Shown: positions 45,750-56,390 of the stretch, one piece after another
How positions within the stretch are numbered: position 1 is the first letter of the stretch
Layout: every line of letters starts with the position of its first letter
Source of the DNA: Saccharum officinarum
Taxonomy: Eukaryota > Streptophyta > Magnoliopsida > Poales > Poaceae
Length of the DNA stretch: 64,000 nt
Reading direction: 5' to 3'
NCBI GenBank assembly: GCA_020631735.1
Contig: CM036170.1
Coordinates: forward strand, 70,695,737-70,759,736
Made by a program: the position numbers and the translations under genes
Notes under the pieces: model-generated
What the model was told of the DNA's origin: nothing
What the model saw: the letters and a program-made list of their open reading frames with translations, nothing else
The model's database searches: none

Positions 45750-47461
45750 TAATGGGGCAACAGGATAACAACGTACAAATGTTGAAGGCCACGCTATAGA
45801 AGCTCCAGTTACATCTCCAATAACATTGTAATTCTTGTATGGTCATACCAATGGTTCATCTTGCGCCAATGCAATACTAACACGCACCATAAAAAATTCT
45901 TTGCCTAGCTGAACACTCTCAATTTTTTGTGTTGAATCACAACTTATTACTGTAGCAAAGGCAACATTCTTACTTTGGTTTTTCGTGCTGTTTAAGAATA
46001 TTTTGTGCCAACCTAGTTCACATATAAAATTGTGTGGATAAACAAGAGCACAATGGAAACATAGTACAAACATTAATTAGACACTCACACCTTCAATGAA
46101 TTGGCAGCCGACGAATTTTTAGTACCATGCTGATATTTCTACAAAATTATATTACGTGGAATATTAGTTTGTAGTTGCATGAATTGTTAGGAAATAGGAA
46201 ATAGAATTTTTTTTTGCAAGATGTGTATACATTGGCAAGTACATCTGCACTAGCTCCAGTTGACATCTTCTTATTCTGGAGCAGATAAAAAGTCACAGTA
46301 GGTTAGCTAATAATTTGAAATCTGCATATAACATCAATATATTGCTAAGAGATTATTTACCTGGAAATAAGATGCTTCATGATTTGAGCAATTGGAAGAT
46401 ATTTCCTGGTCCACAACCTGTAATATATGCTAGTTTAAGTACAACACTCTGGTCATCAATTTAATAAAATTCATATAACAAAATAAATGACACTGATCAC
46501 CTTGGTTGTAGAATACTTGTTTTTGTCCAATCTTATATCATTTTGGTTTGATTTGGCCTATAATAAAATCATAAATAGTAGTCAATCTCTGCAAAGTATG
46601 GGCTGCTAGAAATAAGTATATGATTTTTTTTCAAACAGAAATAAGTATATGAATTAACCTTATGTGCAGCAGAAACTTTATTGGCTTGTACTATTTTTCA
46701 TGATGGGCATTAGTTTCCTTGCTCTACAGTTAGATACAACAAATAATGAGAATATATAGGTGCCTTTCAGTACTAAACAATAGTAACAAAATAAAATTGA
46801 ATTATTAAACCATAAATCTAGTATAAATGAACTTGCATGTTATATGATGTCAAGATGTACTAAAATCTCTTTTTCTAGAATGACACACAAGTCAAGAGAT
46901 TTGAAAGCATTAGATGTAGCATTGGTATCCACAAATACAAACACAATGAATTGCTTTTTATCCCTGTTAAGTTATGTGCATTAACCTTTTCTTGAGTAGA
47001 ATAATATTTGTAGTGTGACCGCTCAACATTAGTTGTTTGCTCCCTCTGTAATGGAAAAGAATAACTAAATTTTTTTACACAATCTGGTTGGAAAATCGAG
47101 CCCACTCAATCATACCGTTAAACAATTCAGTTGATCACCCATGCTAAATTCTTGACTTCGAGGGTCACTATATAATCGCTATTGAGAGACAAAAGATAAT
47201 GCATCAGAACTAATTATTCAAAAAATAATTTTACAGAAAAATTATGTTCTGTTAATGCTCCATAGAGACACATACTTTTCGTTTCGAATTTGTCACATCA
47301 GTAGAAAAGCCATCTTGCAATGGATCATCTAAACATTCCTGTGACAAGAAATCAAAATTTTAGTACAAAAAATGATTACTATAGAGATTCTGTAAATTTA
47401 CCTGTTGGATATGTCTTTGTTCCAAGTTTTTTGTCTTCTATTGTAATTCTAGTATTGTAGC
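45750..47461 (-). pseudogene. CACTA transposase-associated (TNP1-like) protein, C-terminal exons
   Basis: On the minus strand, about 45990-45750 encodes VISCDSTQKIESVQLGKEFF followed by YKNYNVIGDVTGASIAWPS. This is the conserved block found near the C-terminus of CACTA ORF1/TNP1-like proteins. An in-frame TGA near 45846 interrupts it, just before the PYKNY segment. Upstream, 46875-47461 holds short Gln/Glu/Lys-rich exon-like pieces (for example LQREQTTNVERSHYKYY) separated by AT-rich introns. The exon reaching 47461 ends exactly at the retroelement insertion and resumes at 60805. The protein would bind transposon ends. This copy is broken by both the stop and the insertion. Confidence 0.65.
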
Positions 47462-49084
47462 TGAAAGCATCTAGGCCCCGGTGTTGGTTTCGGCAATTGA
47501 TGACAACACATTATTACCATGACTAACGTGTGTTTTGCAGAAACGTTGGTAAGTTAGGCCATGGAGATGGTAACTGCTTTTGGGCAATATGGTATTCATG
47601 TCCCTTGATGGAAATCGTTTCGGTTTTCAAAGGATCAACGACAAGATTAAGGACGGTTAGTTCCGGATGTCAAGGTGTTGAGTTACATCTGGAATAGTCG
47701 TTAGGGTCTTTGTTTCTTCCTTTGACCGTACTATAAAGGGGGGCATGAGCGAGTAGCTTGATCTAGGTAAGTCTTTTGTTTAGGTGTGGTGCACACTTGT
47801 CAAACTTAGCACTAGGTAGCTCTAGAAAAGCTCAAAGTTCAGTTGGAAGCAATTTGGTTCAAGTTGCGATGCGTTTAGAAAACGTTTGAGCAGTTTACCT
47901 GTGACCGGACGCGGTTCTGGTCATGACCGGACGCGTCCGGTCAGTTCTAACATGTCACTGCGTTATTAACTGACTGACCGAACGCGATGGTCAGTCTGAC
48001 ACGTGTTCCAGAGGGTAAACAGTGTAATCGGACGCGACTATGAACTGATCGACGCATCCGGTCACGTTCCAGTAAGGTCCCAAGGTGACCTGACGCGTCC
48101 GGTCACCTATGATCGGATGCAGTTATGCGTCAGGTCAGTTTCCAGTAAAGCTCTTGCATGATCGGACGCGTCCGGTCATCCCTGATCGGCGCGTCCGGTC
48201 ATCTCTGATCGGTGCGTCCGGTCATCTCAGACCGGCGCGTCCGGTCACTCAGTGCTAACCTTTGGTTTTCGACCGTTACACTTGACCGGCGCGTCCGGTC
48301 ATGTTGACCGGCGCGTCCGGTCAGTGCGCGTTCTGCTGTTTTGGCAGATAACGGTTGGATTTGTCTGAGGGGTGTATAAATACACCCCCTCCACCTCTTT
48401 TAGAGGCCTCTTGCTTATTTATTCAGCTGAGAAACACCTTTGAAGTGCAAGGGAGTGCAAGAGCCCTAGTGAGGATAGTGATTTGAGAATCAAAGTTTGA
48501 GAATCCTCTCTAGTGACAAGAGTGTAGCAAGTGTACATCCATCTTCTCATTAGGCTTGTTGTGGTCAAGTGAGAGTTCTAGCTTGTTACTCTTGGTGATC
48601 GCCATCACCTAGACGGTTTGGTGGTGATTGGGAGTTTGGTGATCATCCGACGAGATTGTGGGTGACCCAACTCATGTTGTGAGCGGTTTTGGGTGATTCG
48701 CCGCGACGGAGTGTCGAAGAATCAACCCGTTGAGAGCACTTGATCCTTGTGCGGATCAAGGGGGAGCTACACCCTTGCGCGGGTGCTCCAACGAGGACTA
48801 GTGGGGAGTGGCGACTCTCCGATACCTCAGTAAAATATCACCGTGTTCCTAACCCTTACTTTCAAGCATTTACATTCGTGAATTACTTTCATTGCTTGTT
48901 TACTTTCCTAGAATTGCCATGCTAGTCTAGGATTGGAACTTAGGGTGCAAAACTTTTACCGGTAGAATCACAAGGAATACTTGTAGGCACTAGGGGTGAA
49001 GTTTGGCTTATAGGATTTAATTCTTGCAATTAATTTTTAGAAAAGCCCAATTCACCCTCCCTCTTGGGTATCTTGATCCTTTCA
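47462..49084 (+). repeat. 5' LTR of the Sirevirus, with palindrome array
   Basis: 1,623 bp with TG...CA termini. U3 contains an array of GACCGG...CGTCCGGTCA half-sites from about 47902 to 48327, including a perfect 20-bp palindrome TGACCGGACGCGTCCGGTCA at 47924-47943. A TATA box TATAAATA at 48374-48381 follows the array by about 50 bp, so transcription should start near 48400. Confidence 0.95.
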
Positions 49085-49085
49085 A

Positions 49086-49098
49086 TTGGTATCGGAGC
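49086..49098 (+). promoter_or_regulatory. Primer binding site (initiator tRNA-Met type)
   Basis: TTGGTATCGGAGCC follows the LTR by one base. The canonical copia site is TGGTATCAGAGC, complementary to the 3' end of initiator tRNA-Met. One mismatch is visible here (G for A). Confidence 0.85.
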
Positions 49099-49137
49099 CG
49101 TGTTGCTCTTTATTTAGGCTTCACCGTCTAGAGCAAG

Positions 49138-51264
49138 ATGTCTAATAGAGAAGGACCACCTCCCACTTTTGAGGGAGATGATTTTCTATATTGAAAAATT
49201 CATATGAAAGCGTACCTCGAAGCCATAGATGTTGGGTGCCTTAGAGCCGCAACCGAAGGGCTTCCTCCTATAAGGGATCCCGTCAACCCAAGTGGTGACG
49301 AGGAGAAGTACGACCGGTGGAATGCAAAGACAAAAAATGCACTCTACCAGGGCTTAGGCAAAGATATCTTCAATCGTGTGCGTAATGCCAAAAACGCTCA
49401 TGAATTGTGGGAAAATCTTTGTGCTCTCCATGAGGGAACTAAGAGTGAGCGTGAGGAACGCTATCACATTGCTTTAAAGAAAATCAATTCTTTTGAGATA
49501 CTTCCCAAAGAAAGTGCTAATGAGATGTACACTCGTTTGAATGTTCTTGTAGAAGATCTCAATGCTCTTGGACTCACTCAAATGAGTCAATCGGATGTTG
49601 CAAGGAGGATCTTGAGTGTTCTTCCCGTTGAGAAGTATGGACACATTGTCACCGTACTTCACCAAAGTGATCTCTCCGCCGCAACACCGACACAAGTATT
49701 GGGAAAGATCAATGCACATGAGATGTACATGCACATCACTCCGGAAGAGGGCACATCATCTTCCAAGAAGAAAGACTTGGCTTTCAAAGCTAGCCATGAA
49801 AAGAAAAAGAAGAAGGGCCAAGCCATGATGGTGCAAGAAATCTCAAGTGAGAGTGATATTGATGATGCATCACTTGCACTCATGGTGAGAAGAACCACCA
49901 AGATGCTAAAGAAGCTCAACAAGAGTGGCATCAAGTTCGATGGCAAGAAGAAGAAATTCTTCATAAGTAGCAAAAGGAAGCCAATATCCGAGATGGATTG
50001 CTTCAATTGTGGTGAACTTGGCCACTTAGCTCATCAATGCCCGAAGCCTCCAAAAGACAAGTACAAGAACAAGTACAAAGGCAAGAAAAGTGATTCAAGT
50101 GATGAAGAAGATGAGAAAAGAAAGAACAAGCCATACAAAAAGAAAGATAGCAATAAAAGAGAGTTCTACAAGAAGAAGAAGGGAGACAAAGCTTACATTG
50201 TTGGTGATTGGCTCACCGACATTGAGTCATCGTGTGAGTCCTCCGGCGATGAAAGCGACGATGAAAAAGAGAAGATCGCCGCATGTGTGATTGGGCTATC
50301 ATCATCTTCACCGACATCTTCATCACCACCTTCACCGCCACCTTCACCATCGTCTTCCACTACTCATCTATGCCTTATGGCTAAGGGTGATCAAAAGGTA
50401 CAAAACAATGATAGTGATGATGATGAATATGATGCACCTTCTTATGATGAACTTGTAAAATTGTTGAACAAATACTCTAAAATCATAAGAAGAACTAGAA
50501 ATGAAAATGATGAGCTTCAACATGAAAATGAATCACTCTCATCTAAGCTTGAGAATGCACATAAGACTAGTGATGAGCTCAAAGATCAAAATGAAACTAT
50601 GTCTTCTTCTCTTAAGGAGCTCAAAACTTCTAACAAGGAGCTTAGAGATAAACATAATAAAATTGAGAAGAAGCATGGTGAACTCATCACTAGGCTCAAC
50701 TTGCTAAAAGATGAATATACCACATTGAAAATCAACTATGATACTCTTATTGTTGCTAATGAGCTTGCACTTGAGACACATGATGCTACTAACCAAGTTG
50801 TTAAGATTGATATAGCTACATCATGTGATGATTTGATTGTTGAGAACTTTGAGCAAGGCTCTAGCGGCAAAGGCAAGAGTGTGGTTGAGTCCGACAACTA
50901 TGATGAGTATGTCAAGCTCAAGAGTGAAAATGAGATGCTTAAGAATGAGAACAAGAAGTTGATGGCTCTTGAAAAGCAAGCTTCAAATGAGTCACTTATT
51001 GAAGAAAACAAGAAGCTCAAGCAAGAAAAAGAGCATCTCAAGACCGGCCTAAGCAAGTTCACAAGAGGCCAACATTTGCAAAGTGAGCTACTCATGAACA
51101 CCGTCATGAAGATGGATAGGAGTGGCATTGGGTACTTTGCAAATCAAGAGAAGAAGGTCAAAGCTCAACAACAACAAAGCAAGTCAAAGCCCAAGCCAAA
51201 GAGATGTGTTGAGTGTGGACAAGAAGGCCACTTTGCTCATGAGTGCAAAACTCCACCACCATAA
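49138..51264 (+). pseudogene. Sirevirus gag (capsid/nucleocapsid), one early stop
   Basis: The natural ATG is at 49138. A TGA at 49192-49194 interrupts it after 18 codons, and an open frame of 686 codons then runs from ATG 49204. The first third has the copia gag fold (UBN2-type) region. One CCHC knuckle, CFNCGELGHLAHQC, lies near 49999-50040, and a second, CVECGQEGHFAHEC, at the C-terminus (about 51206-51247). Between them is a long Lys/Glu/Ser-rich, heptad-like coiled-coil segment. A downstream continuation in the same frame (51268-51459) suggests that the TAA at 51262 is secondary. Role: packaging of element RNA. Confidence 0.9.
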
Positions 51265-51473
51265 CCCTTGCCCAAGCATGCTAGACCATTTGCCTTCAAT
51301 GCTCATTACATGCTTAGAAAGGACTCAAATAGAAAGATGAAAGTCTTGTTCTTGGGTCCCCCTAACAAGAATAGGCCTAAGAAAATATGGGTTGCCAAGT
51401 CACTAGTTGAGAAAGTTAAGGGTCCCTCTCAAGTTTGGGTCCCTAAGCAAAAGACTTGATCTTTTGTGTGTAG

Positions 51474-54400
51474 GTGAACTACAAGACCGGTGGATCTCAT
51501 TGGGTGATTGATAGTGGTTGCACACAACACATGACCGGTGATCCTCGTATGTTCACCTCACTTGAAGAGAATGGGGTATGTCAAGACAAGATCACATTTG
51601 GGGACAATTCAAAGAGCAAAGTCAAGGATATAGGCAAGATTGCAATATCAAATGATCACTCTCTCTCAAATGTCCTCTATGTTGCTTCATTGAGTTTCAA
51701 CTTACTATCCGTTGGGCAACTTTGTGACCTTGGCTACCAATGCTTGTTTAGTCCAAATAAAGTGGTTGTTACAAAGATAGATGACAAGCAAGTGATTTTC
51801 AAGGGCTTTAGATACAATAATCTCTATCTTGTTGACTTCACCTCCGAAGATGCAAACTTGATGACATGTTTATTCACCAAAACTACACTTGGATGGCTTT
51901 GGCATAGGAGGCTTGCTCATGTTGGAATGAACACTCTCAACAAACTATTGAAGAAAGAATTAGTGAGAGGGTTGAAGGATGTAAAGTTTGAGAAGGACAA
52001 ACCATGTAGTGCATGTTAAGCCGGTAAACAAGTTGCAAACACTCATCCAACCAAAGCTTACATGTCAACATCAAGAGTATTAGAACTTCTACACTTGATT
52101 TGTTTGGTCCTACAACTTACAAGAGCTTGGGTGGAAATCTCTATTGCCTAGTGATTGTGGATGACTACTCAAGATACACTTGGACTTTCTTTCTTCATGA
52201 CAAATCCGAAGTGGCAAATTGCTTCAAGAAGTTTGCAAAGAGAGCTCAAAATGAATTTTAAGTCAAGATAAAGAAAATTAGAAGTGACAATGGCAAAGAG
52301 TTTGACAACACCAACATTGAAGCTTATTGTGATAAAATTGGAATCAAGCACGAAGTTTCATCAACCTACACTCCTCAACAAAAAATGGTGTAGTTGAGAG
52401 AAAGAACCGGACCTTGATCACTCTTGTAAGAACAATGCTAGATGAGTACAACACACCGGAGAAATTATGGGCCGAGGCAATCAACACCGCATGCTATGCT
52501 TCAAATCGCCTCTTCCTACAAAAGTTCCTTGGCAATACCCCTTATGAGTTGCTAAATGGGAAAAAGCCGGACGTCTCATTCTTTCGGGTGTTTGGTTGTA
52601 AATGCTACATCTACAAGAAGCATCAACACCTAGGGAAGTTCCAAAGACGTTGTGATATTGGTTTTCTTGTTGGTTACTCATAAAGTCCAAAGCATATAGA
52701 GTATTTAATCATGCCACCGGTTTGGTTGAAGAAACATATGATGTGGAATTTGATGAATCTAATGGCTCCCAAGGAGCAATTGAGAATTGTGATGATGTAG
52801 GTGATGAACCATTGAGAGAGGTCATGAAGAACATGCCTGTGGGTGACATCAAGCCTAAAGATGATGAAGACGATGTACAAATTGTCAATCCACCATCTTC
52901 ATCATATGTGCCTCAAGATGATGACAAGAATGAGAGAGTTGAAAATAAAGATACTTATGTCTCTCATCAACTAGCCGAGGCACAAGTTCAAGATGTTGAT
53001 GCTCCCCATCCTACTCCTCAAATGGTTGATCGAAGGAACTCACCCCTACTTCAAGCACATCCACAAGATCTCATCATAGGGAGTCCGACAAAGGGTGTAA
53101 TGACTCGATCTCAAAAGTTTACTTCTTTTGTTGAACATCACTCTTTTGTCTCTTGTCTTGAACCTAAGAATGTAGAAGAAGCTCTTCAAGATCTGGATTG
53201 GGTGAATGCCATGCATGAAGAATTGAACAACTTCGCCCGCAATCAAGTTTGGACACTTGAAGAGCATTCAAAAGGCGCAAGAGTCATTGGAACCAAGTGG
53301 GTGTTCCGCAACAAGCAAGATGATCAAGGCGTAGTAGTAAGAAACAAGGCAAGACTAGTAGCAAAAGGGTTCTCTCAAGTTGATGGTCTTGATTTTGGAG
53401 AGACCTTTGCACCTGTTGCAAGACTTGAAGCCATTCGTATCCTTCTTGCATATGCATCACATCATGATATGAAACTATATCAAATGGATGTGAAAAGTGC
53501 TTTTTTAAATGGCTTCATAAATGAACTAGTCTATGTTGAACAACCTCCTGGGTTTGAAGACCCTAGATATCCTAATCATGTTTATAGGTTGTCCAAGGCG
53601 CTATATGGGCTCAAGCAAGCCCCTAGAGCGTGGTATGAGCGCCTCCGGGACTTCCTCATTGAGAAGGGCTTCACTATTGGGAAGGTTGACACCACACTAT
53701 TTACTAAGAAGTTTAATGAAGAGATCTTCATTTGTCAAGTCTATGTTGATGATATCATCTTCGGGTCAACAAATGAAGATTATTGCAAAGAATTTGGTGA
53801 ATTGATGTCGAAGGAGTTCGAGATGTCAATGATTGGTGAGCTAACATTCTTCCTTGGTTTCCAAGTCAAGCAAATGAGAGAAGAGATTTTTATCTCTCAA
53901 GAAAAGTATACCAAGGATCTTCTCAAAAGATTCAAGATGGAAGAATGCAAGCCAATCAAGACTCCAATGCCAACTAATGGACATCTCAACCTAGATGAGG
54001 GAGGTAAACCAATTGATCAAACTCTTTACCATTCTATGATTGGTAGCTTGTTGTACCTTACCGCATCTAGGCCCGATATCATGTTTAGTGTGTGCATGTG
54101 TGCTCGCTTTCAAGCGTGCTGAAAAGAACCTCACCTAAGTGCCATAAAAAGAATCCTAAGATATCTTAAGTACACCCCAAGCATCGGTCTTTGGTACCCC
54201 AAAGGAGCTAGATTCCAACTAGTTGGCTATTCCAACTCGGATTATGCCGGTTGCAAAATTGATAGAAAAAGCACATTCGGAAGATGCCATTTGCTTGGGA
54301 GGTCCTTAGTATCATGGTCATCTAAGAAGCAAAATAGTGTGGCTTTGTCCACCACCGAGGCGGAATACATTGCCGCGGGGGCTTGTTGTGCACAAATCTT

Positions 54401-54698
54401 ATACATGAAACAAACCCTCCTAGACTATGGAGTTGTTATTGAAAAGGTGCTGCTTTTATGTGACAATGAAAGTGCCGTTAAAATTGCTAATAATCCGGTA
54501 CAACACTCTCGCACCAAGCACATTGATATCCACCACCACTTTCTAAGAGATCATGTTGCTAAAAATGATATATCACTAGAAGGTGTAAGAAGTGAAAATT
54601 AATTAGCGGATATCTTCACTAAACCTTTAGATGAGGCTACCTTTTGTAGGTTGAGAAGTGAACTAAATGTGCTTGATTCTAGTAACTTTAAAAAATGA
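51474..54698 (+). pseudogene. Sirevirus pol (protease, integrase, reverse transcriptase, RNase H), broken
   Basis: Protease: VIDSGCTQHM near 51507. The GAG-pre-integrase block has WHRRLAHVGMN near 51900. The integrase core follows with LDLFGP, VDDYSRYTW, DNGKEF and a GKF-type end (about 52090-52680). Reverse transcriptase carries [16 protein letters not shown] and the catalytic YVDD (about 53352-53755). RNase H includes SWSSKKQ and STTEAEYIA (about 54313-54370), and the end is ADIFTKPL near 54607. Lesions: TAA at 52017, TAA at 52259, a frame change near 52380, a stop and frame change at 52681-52689, TGA at 54120 and TAA at 54600. The order INT-RT is diagnostic of copia. The polyprotein cannot be made from this copy. 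Confidence 0.93.
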
Positions 54699-55179
54699 GC
54701 TTATGTTGTCCCTTGCATTGCATTGTACATTTTGTCATGTTTAAATTCCCACAATGCATCTAGAACTTGTCTAACACGGTTACGATAACCCTCCTTTGGA
54801 GGAGTGAAGAAGCCTAACCGTGGATCAAACTTGACAAGCATCTAGCCTACCTTTCTTGTTTTGCATTGCATATGCATGGTTGTTGCTTTGTCGTTTCTTT
54901 TCGGTTTAGCCTTGAGCAACCTCTGTGTTCGTCCATGAATAGAGAGAGCATTTGAAGCTCCCAAGGGTTGATACACTCTATTGCATGGCCATACGTTGCT
55001 CCTCGGGTGTTTATTGAATATTTTCTTAAAAATAATACTAGCCTAAGGCGAAATATTTTGAAAATTTTGAGGGTTTGAGTGATGTCACTCATATCAGGTT
55101 CCAATTGGTGTTTATTTGAGTCTCTTTGAATTGGAACTTGATTGGGAGAAGTCGCGTCGAAAATCGGTTTAAAAAAGGG

Positions 55180-55530
55180 CGTTTTACAGCGACCGGACGC
55201 TGCATCGGACGCGGTTCTGCTTCACCACCGCGTCCGGTCATGCGTCCACCAGCGCGCCCGGTCATTCCCGAAGGTCTTCTCCAAGATCTGTGACCGGACG
55301 CTGCATCGGACGCGCCTCTGTCGACCACCGCGTTCGGTCCCGGCAACCACCACCGTGTCCGGTCATCTGTTTCAATTTTTCGGGCAATTTGTGACCGGAC
55401 TCTGTCAGCATCCGATCGTGCATAATCGGACGCGTCCGGTCGTTCCAGGAACTTACTGGAATGTGACCGGACGCTGCCTCCACCGCGTCCGGTCATTCGA
55501 CCACCGCGTCTGGTCATCACGCGAAAAGCG
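55180..55530 (+). repeat. Internal array of the LTR palindrome motif
   Basis: Between pol and the third ORF there are repeated GACCGGACGC...GCGTCCGGTCA half-sites, for example around 55191, 55230, 55290, 55390, 55425 and 55465. One is a near-perfect palindrome, TCGGACGCGTCCGGTCG. The motif is the same as in both LTRs, although the surrounding sequence is unrelated. Confidence 0.9.
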
Positions 55531-55539
55531 GATCTCACC

Positions 55540-56390
55540 CTTTTAACCGTTCGTTCGGATCTCGTTCGCGTTTCACTTTTCAATCCGCCGTTCGTACTCA
55601 CCGAGATTCCGAGCGCCGCCGTTCCGCCGAGTCGCCGCGACCACGCTTTCCTCGCCGAGCCACCGCGCCGTCCTCACTCGCGCGCGCACGCCGGACCTCC
55701 GCAGCCGCCTCCGCAGCCGCCTCCGCGAGCTCGCCGCCCTGTGCCACCGTCCACCGGAGCCACATGAGCCGCCGGAGCCACCGGAGCAGCCTCGCGCTCA
55801 AGCCACCACCGTGCCCGCTCCCTACCGCACGCGCGCAACCTCTCCGAGCACCTCGCCCGCCGTCGCGAAAAACCCTAACCCTAGCCACCCGAATCCGTTC
55901 ACCGAGGTTTTTCGCGAGTTTTCATCTCCGCAATCATCTCTGTCTCCACGATCGTCTCCGTCTCCGCAAGGTGACGTCTTTTCCTTGGATTAGGGTTTAC
56001 CGTTGATTTTCTGGTGAATTACTGATTCGATCGTCGATCTCTCGGTTCACCAGGGTTTCGATCGCCGTCTCCGGGTAACCCTAGCGCGTCGAGATCATCT
56101 TCCGTTCATCGGATCTTCGCTCGTTCGAGGAAGCTATCGTGGTCCTTTCATATCTTACCTCACATGCTTGCTTACATTAGGATCTTACTCATCTTTTAGA
56201 TAATATATGTTGCTTATAGTCGATCCATCTATTCTACCGTTTTAGTTTGTCCTGTCGGTGCTGTGAGTGTCAGGTGATCAGTTGTGAATCTGAGGCCAAG
56301 CCTGCGGATATGGATTGAGGCCAAGCCTCATGAGTGTCAGGTCATCATCTGTTACTTTCCAGTGTTTCTCAGTACAGCAGTTTGACAGTA
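55540..56390 (+). promoter_or_regulatory. Leader-like region upstream of the third ORF, with telobox and possible intron
   Basis: 55560-55980 is a C-rich, CT-rich stretch resembling a plant 5' UTR, with a telobox AAACCCTAACCCTAG at about 55869-55883. A splice-donor-like CGCAAG/GTGACG occurs at about 55970. T-rich sequence follows to about 56250, then AG sites (GTGTCAG at about 56273), and the ORF3 start at 56391. This arrangement suggests an internal or subgenomic transcript for ORF3 with an intron in its leader. Splicing is inferred from site context only. Confidence 0.4.

Noticed and set aside
46985..47010. TTGTAGTG as the right end of the CACTA element
   Set aside because: It is not preceded by the inverted subterminal repeats, and it lies left of coding sequence that continues beyond the Sirevirus.
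47900..48330. Regularly spaced palindromic repeats resembling a CRISPR array
   Set aside because: The repeats are irregular in spacing and identity and sit inside the LTR of a plant retrotransposon, with matching arrays in the other LTR.
55089..56006. Frames rich in Arg/Ser over the palindrome array and leader region
   Set aside because: Open frames result from CG-rich repeats. No conserved protein is seen in any frame.
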